From positions 80,974-102,598 of the forward strand of contig DLDU01000007.1 in NCBI GenBank assembly GCA_002481295.1: a stretch of DNA of 21,625 nucleotides, in the 5' to 3' direction. Origin of the DNA: Prevotella sp. UBA7764. Its GTDB lineage: Bacteria; Bacteroidota; Bacteroidia; Bacteroidales; Bacteroidaceae. A program made the translations under genes and the position numbers. Under the pieces are notes generated by a model. The model had not been told where the DNA came from. It searched no databases and saw only the letters and a list, made by a program, of their open reading frames with translations. Of the stretch, positions 15,972 to 21,625 are shown piece after piece (the stretch's first letter is position 1; the number at the start of each line of letters is the position of its first letter).

Positions 15972-17225
15972 TCAATCGTCACTCATCTCAGGATAGAGAA
16001 AGTCGTTATAAGGATATTTCTGCACATGCAGCTCACGCACACGCTTATAGAGTACGTCGCGCATCTCGTCGATGTTTTGCTTCTCACGCGCTGAGATAAA
16101 CAGACAATCGTCACCTAAGCGTGCCATCCACGTCTTCTTCAGATCGTCGAGTGTGCGGTTCTCCTTTGTCGGTGGGGTAAGGTCATCAGGATCTTTTTCT
16201 ACCCAGTGGTAATTGTCGATCTTGTTAAACACGATGATCGTGGGCTTGTCAGAGCATCCCAGTTCCTTGAGCGTCTGGTTGACCACCTCTATCTGCTCCT
16301 CAAAGTCGGGATGAGAGATGTCAACGACGTGAACCAGCAGGTCTGCTTCACGCACCTCGTCGAGCGTAGACTTAAAGGAATCTACCAAATCGGTAGGCAG
16401 CTTGCGGATAAACCCTACGGTGTCGGCCAGCAGAAACGGCAGGTTGCCGATGACAACCTTTCGCACAGTAGTGTCGAGGGTGGCGAAGAGCTTGTTCTCA
16501 GCAAAGACCTCACTCTTGGCCAACAAATTCATGATCGTAGACTTACCGACGTTGGTGTAGCCCACAAGAGCCACACGGATGAGCCGTCCACGGTTTTTGC
16601 GCTGTGTGGTCTTTTGTTTGTCGATCTCTTCCAACCGCTTTTTCAGCAAGCTCATACGGTTGAGGATAATTCGGCGGTCCATCTCGAGCTGGGTCTCACC
16701 CGGTCCACGCAGTCCTACTGAGCCTTTTCCACCACCGGAACCGGAGCCACCGCCCTGACGTTCCAAGTGAGTCCACAGTCGCTGCAAACGCGGAAGCATA
16801 TAACGGTATTGCGCCAACTCCACCTGCGTCTTGGCGTTGGCAGTCTGCGCACGCATAGCGAAGATGTCGAGAATCAACGACGTACGGTCGAGAATCTTCA
16901 CGTGCAGTTCGTTTTCTATATTGCGGATCTGCTTGGCACTGAGCTCATCATCAAAGATGACCATACCGATCTCACGGTCGTTCTCTTCCTCGTCGTGGAT
17001 ATATTGCTTGATTTCCTCGAGCTTGCCCTTTCCCACATAGCTGACAGCACTCGGTCCGCCCACACGCTGCGTAAAGCGCTTCACGGTGACAGCACCGGCT
17101 GTGTCGGCGAGAAATTCCAGTTCGTCGAGATATTCCTTGGTCTTTGCCTCATCCTGCTGGGGGGTGATAAGTCCCACCAAAACAGCAGTCTCAGCCTTTA
17201 CCTCAGAAATTACAAATTCCTTCAT
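15972..17225 (-). CDS. hflX: ribosome-associated GTPase HflX
   Basis: A 417-aa GTPase that binds the large ribosomal subunit and splits stalled ribosomes in other bacteria. The N-terminal HflX domain is followed by the glycine-rich linker and GLRGPGETQLEMDRR block typical of the family, then the G domain: G1 GYTNVGKST, G3 DTVGF, G4 NKID and a final SAREK. A longer frame reaches 17276, but I place the start at Met 17225 (MKEFVISEVK) because it gives the normal family N-terminus and lies about 30 nt after the -7 box at 17254-17261. First gene of the minus-strand group that includes DUF4954 and M16. Confidence 0.94.
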   Translation of the reverse strand: MKEFVISEVKAETAVLVGLITPQQDEAKTKEYLDELEFLADTAGAVTVKRFTQRVGGPSAVSYVGKGKLEEIKQYIHDEEENDREIGMVIFDDELSAKQIRNIENELHVKILDRTSLILDIFAMRAQTANAKTQVELAQYRYMLPRLQRLWTHLERQGGGSGSGGGKGSVGLRGPGETQLEMDRRIILNRMSLLKKRLEEIDKQKTTQRKNRGRLIRVALVGYTNVGKSTIMNLLAKSEVFAENKLFATLDTTVRKVVIGNLPFLLADTVGFIRKLPTDLVDSFKSTLDEVREADLLVHVVDISHPDFEEQIEVVNQTLKELGCSDKPTIIVFNKIDNYHWVEKDPDDLTPPTKENRTLDDLKKTWMARLGDDCLFISAREKQNIDEMRDVLYKRVRELHVQKYPYNDFLYPEMSDD

Positions 17226-17253
17226 ATTATAATATAATGTGTATACGTTAGTG

Positions 17254-17285
17254 CAAATGTACGTTATTTCCACCACATCTGCAAA
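17254..17285 (-). promoter_or_regulatory. promoter of hflX
   Basis: On the minus strand TACATTTG (17261-17254) fits TAnnTTTG, and TTTG (17285-17282) lies 20 nt upstream. This places transcription start close to the Met at 17225 and argues against the longer reading frame. Confidence 0.6.
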
Positions 17286-17385
17286 TTTTATAAGTAAAAA
17301 TAGAATTGAGAAAAGGCTATTGTATCAAATTCTTCATCATTTGTTTCTTTTATCACTGCAGCAAGGTTAAAAGGACAAAAAATCG

Positions 17386-17415
17386 TTTGTAACTGAATTG
17401 AAATCGTTATCTTTG
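17386..17415 (+). promoter_or_regulatory. promoter of the xylulokinase gene
   Basis: TTTG (17386-17389) and TATCTTTG (17408-17415) are separated by 18 nt, an exact Bacteroidetes -33/-7 pair, about 66 nt before the start codon. Confidence 0.7.
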
Positions 17416-17481
17416 CACACATAAAACGAGTCAAATACACAAGGCCGAAGCATCTCCGGTCTATAATAACCAACCTGAATC

Positions 17482-18981
17482 ATGAACAAACAATATCTTT
17501 TAGGATTCGACGTAGGCTCCAGCAGCGTGAAAGCATCACTTGTCGACGCTGAGACAGGAGCAATGGCTGCCACAGCCTTCTTCCCTGAACACGAAGCTCC
17601 TATCAAGGCTGTCAAGCCGGGATGGGCAGAACAAAACCCACAGATGTGGTGGGACAATGCCAAACTGGCTTTACAGAAGATCATGGCTGAAACAGGTGCA
17701 AAAGGAGAAGACATCAAAGCTATCGGTATCTCTTATCAGATGCATGGCCTCGTGGTCGTGGACAAAGAACTCAAACCCTTGCGCGATGCCATCATCTGGT
17801 GCGACTCCCGTGCCGTTCCCTATGGAGAACGTGCCTTCAACGACCTCGGAAATGATTACTGCCTCCAGCATCTACTCAACTCTCCCGGCAACTTCACGGC
17901 AGCCAAACTGGCGTGGGTGAAGGACAACGAACCGGATGTCTTTGACCATATCTATAAGATCATGTTGCCCGGAGACTATATCGCCATGCGTCTCAGCGGC
18001 GAGCCAAACACCACTATCGGCGGACTGAGTGAGGGTATCCTTTGGGACTTCGTGGAGAAGAAACCTTCCGAGAAGCTGATGGATTACTTTGGCTTCACTC
18101 ACGACATCCTGCCTGACATTGTCCCGACCTTTGCCGTACAGAGTCAAGTCTGTGAATCGGCAGCGAAAGAACTTGGTCTGAAGGCCGGCACGCCAATCAG
18201 CTATCGTGGTGGCGATCAGCCCAACAACGCGCTGAGCCTCAATGTTCTTCAGCCTGGCGAGATTGCTTCTACCGCAGGAACCTCCGGTGTCGTCTATGGT
18301 GTATTGGGAGAAATCGGTTACGACAAGAAATCAAGAGTAAACACTTTCGCCCACGTCAACTATACACCAGAGCAGACTCGCCTCGGCGTCTTGCTTTGTA
18401 TCAATGGTACCGGCATTCTCAATGCATGGGTACGACGCAATATTGCTCCGGAGGGAATGAGCTATCAGGACATGAACGCCATGGCTGACACTGTGCCCAT
18501 CGGCAGCGACGGCCTCTCTATCATTCCTTTCGGCAATGGTGCCGAGCGTGTCTTGGAGAACAAGGAGATCGGTTGCTCTGTCCATGGATTGAACTTCAAT
18601 ACCCATACTCGTGCCCATCTCATGCGTGCCGCACAAGAAGGTATTGTCTTCTCATTCTGCTATGGTATGGAGATCATGCGGCAGATGGGCATGAAAATCA
18701 ACAAGATCCATGCCGGGCGCGCCAATATGTTCCTCAATCCAATGTTCCGCGACACACTCGCCTCCACCAGTGGCGCAACCATCGAACTCTATGAAACCGA
18801 CGGCAGTATGGGTGCGGCGAAAGGTGCCGGCATCGGTTGCGGTTTATATAAGAGCGCGGAGGAGGCATTCGCGTCGCTCAAGAAACTGGCCGTCATCGAG
18901 CCGGATGAAAAGCATGAATCTGAGTATCTCGACGCTTACGCAAGATGGAAAGATGTGCTCGGACGCGCTAAGAACGCATAG
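17482..18981 (+). CDS. xylB: xylulokinase (FGGY family)
   Basis: A 499-aa sugar kinase, normal family length, phosphorylating D-xylulose to xylulose 5-phosphate for the pentose phosphate pathway. Visible motifs: phosphate-binding DVGSSSVK (10-17), substrate-site MHG (87-89) and WCDSR (106-110), catalytic GGDQPNNA (Asp245) and the second FGGY block IASTAGTSGVVYGV. The MHG and GGD-x-x-NNA combination favours xylulokinase over gluconate or ribulose kinases, though specificity in this family can shift. It has its own promoter. No xylose isomerase, transporter or regulator is adjacent, unlike the xyl clusters of many relatives. Confidence 0.88.
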   Translation: MNKQYLLGFDVGSSSVKASLVDAETGAMAATAFFPEHEAPIKAVKPGWAEQNPQMWWDNAKLALQKIMAETGAKGEDIKAIGISYQMHGLVVVDKELKPLRDAIIWCDSRAVPYGERAFNDLGNDYCLQHLLNSPGNFTAAKLAWVKDNEPDVFDHIYKIMLPGDYIAMRLSGEPNTTIGGLSEGILWDFVEKKPSEKLMDYFGFTHDILPDIVPTFAVQSQVCESAAKELGLKAGTPISYRGGDQPNNALSLNVLQPGEIASTAGTSGVVYGVLGEIGYDKKSRVNTFAHVNYTPEQTRLGVLLCINGTGILNAWVRRNIAPEGMSYQDMNAMADTVPIGSDGLSIIPFGNGAERVLENKEIGCSVHGLNFNTHTRAHLMRAAQEGIVFSFCYGMEIMRQMGMKINKIHAGRANMFLNPMFRDTLASTSGATIELYETDGSMGAAKGAGIGCGLYKSAEEAFASLKKLAVIEPDEKHESEYLDAYARWKDVLGRAKNA

Positions 18982-19095
18982 ACCTTCCTGTCAAGACATA
19001 GAGCGGATTATGTTTTAAAGCATAGGTAAAGATGGCGTAAAGCTATCCTCTGCCATGAAGATGACATACATCTGACTACCATTATCATATCGGTC

Positions 19096-19135
19096 GGGAG
19101 ATTTGTCGCAGCCCCTTGAACAAGGCAAATCTCCC
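19096..19135. terminator. large hairpin between xylB and the purH-mre operon
   Basis: GGGAGATTTG (19096-19105) and CAAATCTCCC (19126-19135) form a 10-bp perfect stem, and inside it CCTTG (19114-19118) and CAAGG (19121-19125) form a second stem. It stands 115 nt after the xylB stop and is followed by AACTTTGCTTTTGC rather than a clean U-run. It may be the terminator of xylB or a structured RNA element; nothing else is recognised in 18982-19200. Confidence 0.5.
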
Positions 19136-19220
19136 AACTTTGCTTTTGCTATCATCAGCCTTTTAACGTTTTCTAATTGTAATTTCTCGTTAAAAGCCAT
19201 ATGATTTACTCAAAAATTAG

Positions 19221-19228
19221 TAACTTTG
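19221..19228 (+). promoter_or_regulatory. -7 element of the purH-mreBC operon
   Basis: TAACTTTG matches the -7 consensus exactly and is followed by CA. I see no good -33 box 18-20 nt upstream. The element overlaps the first codons of a longer possible purH frame that begins at 19226, which supports the shorter start at 19259. Confidence 0.55.
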
Positions 19229-19258
19229 CACATCCAATATTTTAACGTACGGAATAAT

Positions 19259-19855
19259 ATGGCTGAAACAAAAGAAATTAAGACTGCGCTTATCTCCGTT
19301 TTCCATAAGGATGGACTGGAGGATATCCTTGCTAAGCTTCATGAGCAAGGGGTGAAATTCCTTAGCACAGGTGGTACTCAAAAGTTCATTGAAGGCTTGG
19401 GCTATCCATGCCAGAAAGTGGAAGACGTGACTACATATCCGTCTATCTTGGGCGGTCGCGTCAAGACATTGCACCCGAAGATCTTTGGTGGCATCCTTGC
19501 ACGTCGCGATAATACCGGAGATCAGGAGCAGATGAAGGAATACGATATACCTGCCATCGACTTGGTCATTGTGGATCTCTATCCTTTTGAGCAGACTGTC
19601 GCCAGCGGAGCTTCCGAGCAGGACATCATCGAGAAGATCGACATCGGCGGCATCTCTCTCATCCGTGCCGGTGCAAAGAACTTCAAAGATGTGGTCATTG
19701 TGCCCAGTAAAGCAGAATATCCGTTGCTCCTTGACATCCTCAACAAGAAAGGAGCAAAGACAGATATCGAAGACCGCAAGATGTTTGCAGAGCATGCTTT
19801 CGGTGTGAGCAGCCATTACGACACGGCTATTCATAACTGGTTTGCAAAGAAATAA
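19259..19855 (+). CDS. purH: IMP cyclohydrolase, one-domain PurH without the AICAR transformylase domain
   Basis: A 198-aa protein equal to the N-terminal (MGS-like) half of bifunctional PurH, which is normally above 500 aa. Conserved blocks are STGGT (36-40), SILGGRVKTLHPK (62-74), DLYPF (106-110), EKIDIGG (125-131) and IRAGAKNF (135-142). These include the Lys, Tyr, Asp and Lys positions known from the human ATIC cyclohydrolase site. The chain stops cleanly with FAKK, before the RYG-NPHQ segment, which carries a further active-site Arg (Arg207 in human ATIC). There is no frameshift: mreB follows after 25 nt. It would close the ring of FAICAR to IMP; the transformylase must be encoded elsewhere. 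A start at 19226 is rejected because it overlaps the promoter. Confidence 0.85.
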   Translation: MAETKEIKTALISVFHKDGLEDILAKLHEQGVKFLSTGGTQKFIEGLGYPCQKVEDVTTYPSILGGRVKTLHPKIFGGILARRDNTGDQEQMKEYDIPAIDLVIVDLYPFEQTVASGASEQDIIEKIDIGGISLIRAGAKNFKDVVIVPSKAEYPLLLDILNKKGAKTDIEDRKMFAEHAFGVSSHYDTAIHNWFAKK

Positions 19856-19880
19856 TCATTCAAGAATCAATAAATAAGAA

Positions 19881-20903
19881 ATGGGATTCTTTTCATTCAT
19901 TCAGGAAATCGCCATGGACCTTGGCACCGCCAACACCATTATCATCAGTGATGATAAGATTGTTGTTGACGAGCCATCGGTAGTGGCTCTTGACCGTCGC
20001 ACTGACAAGATGATCGCCGTCGGTGAGAAGGCTAAGATGATGTACGAAAAAACACACGACAACATACGTACGATCCGCCCACTCCGTGACGGCGTGATCG
20101 CTGACTTCACAGCTTGCGAGCAGATGATGCGTGGCTTGATCAAGATGGTACACACAGGCTCCCGTCTGTTCTCGCCATCTTTGCGCATGGTCATCGGCGT
20201 ACCTTCCGGTTCCACAGAAGTGGAGCTTCGTGCTGTCCGCGACTCTGCTGAGCACGCCGACGGACGTGATGTCTACCTGATCTTTGAACCAATGGCAGCC
20301 GCTATCGGCATTGGTATCGACGTGGAAGCACCGGAAGGCAACATGATTGTCGACATAGGCGGTGGCTCTACCGAGATCGCCGTGATCTCCCTTGGCGGCA
20401 TTGTGAGCAACAACTCCATCCGTATTGCTGGTGACGACCTTACGGCCGACATCCAAGAGTACATGAGTCGCCAGCACAACGTGAAGGTTTCCGAGCGCAT
20501 GGCTGAGCGTATCAAGATCCATGTAGGCTCTGCTCTGACCGACTTAGGCGACGAGGCTCCCGAGGACTATATCGTGCACGGACCAAATCGTATCACCGCA
20601 CTGCCGATGGAAGTTCCCGTCTGCTACCAGGAAATCGCACACTGTCTTGACAAGACGGTGGCCAAGATCGAGAATGCAGTGCTCTCTGCTTTGGAGTCCA
20701 CTCCACCGGAGCTCTATGCTGACATCGTCAAGAACGGCATCTATCTCACAGGCGGCGGTGCTTTGCTGCGCGGTCTTGACAAGCGTCTGCAAGACAAGAT
20801 CAACATTCCATTCCATATTGCCGACGACCCACTGCACAGTGTGGCCAAAGGTGCGGGTATTGCTCTGAAGAACGTCAACAGATTCTCATTCTTGATGAGA
20901 TAA
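19881..20903 (+). CDS. mreB: rod-shape-determining protein MreB
   Basis: A 340-aa bacterial actin that guides side-wall peptidoglycan synthesis along the inner membrane. The N-terminal MGFFSFIQE segment could act as the membrane-contacting helix. Actin-fold motifs are present: phosphate-1 DLGTANT, phosphate-2 VDIGGGSTEIAVIS and the adenosine motif LTGGGALLRGLDKRL. It lies 25 nt after purH and 9 nt before mreC on the same strand, the usual Bacteroidetes arrangement, so it is probably expressed with both. Confidence 0.97.
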   Translation: MGFFSFIQEIAMDLGTANTIIISDDKIVVDEPSVVALDRRTDKMIAVGEKAKMMYEKTHDNIRTIRPLRDGVIADFTACEQMMRGLIKMVHTGSRLFSPSLRMVIGVPSGSTEVELRAVRDSAEHADGRDVYLIFEPMAAAIGIGIDVEAPEGNMIVDIGGGSTEIAVISLGGIVSNNSIRIAGDDLTADIQEYMSRQHNVKVSERMAERIKIHVGSALTDLGDEAPEDYIVHGPNRITALPMEVPVCYQEIAHCLDKTVAKIENAVLSALESTPPELYADIVKNGIYLTGGGALLRGLDKRLQDKINIPFHIADDPLHSVAKGAGIALKNVNRFSFLMR

Positions 20904-20912
20904 AAGTTATCC

Positions 20913-21625
20913 ATGCGCAACTTAGTAGAATTTCTTGCCAAACATAATCACTGGTTTGTCTTTTTAATTCTGGAAGTGTTCAGCCTGATACTGTTGTTTC
21001 AATACAACAGCTATCAAGGCAGCGTATGGTTTTCTACGGCAAACGCAGCAGCGGGAAAGCTGCTCAGTTGGGAAGCTGACGTAGAGTCTTTCCTCTCCAT
21101 GTCCAAGGCCAACCAAGAGCTCACCCAGCGCAACCTCTATCTCGAGCAGCAGGTGAAGACCTTGTCAAAGCAGCTTACCGATGCTACCAAAGACTCCAAT
21201 TGGGTACGTCGCAATCAGCTTGACATATTAAAAGGCTATCACCTCATCCCTGCTCAAGTCGTGAGCAACTCCATCGACCGCCACGATAACCTTATCACCA
21301 TTGACAAAGGTAGTCTCGACGGTGTAAAGAAGGACATGGGCGTAGCCTGTGGAACAGGTGTGGTGGGTATTGTCTATTTAGTGTCGCCCCACTATTCCGT
21401 CGTCATCCCGGCGTTGAATACCGAGTCAAACATCAGTTGCCAGATCAGAGGGCGTGGCTATTTTGGGTATCTGCGTTGGTTTGGAGGCAACAGCAAGTTG
21501 GCCTACGTTGAGGACGTGCCGCGCCATGCACGCTTCCGACTGTATGAATGGGTGGAGACAAGTGGCTATTCCTCTGTCTTCCCCCCAGGCATTGCCGTAG
21601 GAAAGATACTCCATGTCTACAACTC
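20913..21625 (+). CDS. mreC: rod-shape-determining protein MreC (3' end outside the window)
   Basis: Visible part is 237 codons of a family that is usually about 280 aa. It starts MRNLVEFLAKHNHWFVF with one transmembrane segment at about 14-30 (FVFLILEVFSLILLF), followed by a coiled coil (about 48-90, including SKANQELTQRNLYLEQQV) and the two beta-barrel domains of MreC (VVSNSIDRHDNLITIDKGS, then CGTGVVGIVYLVSPHYSVV). MreC is periplasmic and links MreB to the PBP2 elongation complex. The start at 20913 lies 9 nt after mreB. Confidence 0.95.
   Translation, partial: MRNLVEFLAKHNHWFVFLILEVFSLILLFQYNSYQGSVWFSTANAAAGKLLSWEADVESFLSMSKANQELTQRNLYLEQQVKTLSKQLTDATKDSNWVRRNQLDILKGYHLIPAQVVSNSIDRHDNLITIDKGSLDGVKKDMGVACGTGVVGIVYLVSPHYSVVIPALNTESNISCQIRGRGYFGYLRWFGGNSKLAYVEDVPRHARFRLYEWVETSGYSSVFPPGIAVGKILHVYN

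Overview
The window looks like a chromosome segment of a Bacteroidales species, most likely Prevotella/Segatella or a close relative. The signs are promoters of the TAnnTTTG (-7) type, little Shine-Dalgarno sequence, lipoproteins with a Cys-Asp-rich start (HmuY-like, calycin-like, NigD-like), a TonB-dependent receptor, a DUF4954 protein, and the Bacteroidetes order purH-mreB-mreC. The genus is inferred from style and gene content; there is no rRNA or tRNA to confirm it.

Layout. (1) 1-1610, minus: a probable heme-uptake operon with a calycin-like lipoprotein, a HmuY-like lipoprotein and the signal peptide of a further exported protein (probably the TonB receptor) cut by the window edge; a REP-like GC palindrome lies before the last gene. 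(2) 1703-3600: an AT-rich orphan exported protein, then about 780 bp without a convincing gene that holds a perfect 40-bp palindrome. (3) 3575-7470, plus: a thiamine salvage operon led by a TPP riboswitch: outer-membrane receptor, PnuT-type inner-membrane transporter, thiamine pyrophosphokinase. Together they bring thiamine across both membranes and trap it as the cofactor. (4) 7486-8747: a YgbA_NO family protein (minus) and a NigD-like lipoprotein (plus), ending in a terminator shared with the fumarase gene. (5) 8772-17285, all minus: HflX, a DUF4954 beta-helix protein and an M16 protease, then an inserted four-helix-bundle gene bounded by inverted heptamer repeats, then class I fumarase. (6) 17386-21625, plus: xylulokinase alone, then a PurH reduced to its IMP cyclohydrolase domain, followed by mreB and a partial mreC.

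The most unusual item is the module at about 10434-11076. A small four-helix-bundle (23S rRNA intervening-sequence protein family) gene sits between arms that are inverted copies of one heptamer-built sequence. One arm starts at the M16 stop codon; the other runs up to 13 bp before the fumarase start and has expanded into about 15 heptamers. This looks like a small mobile or mobilisable unit. Other points of interest are the 40-bp palindrome, the one-domain PurH, and the complete riboswitch-controlled thiamine salvage operon.
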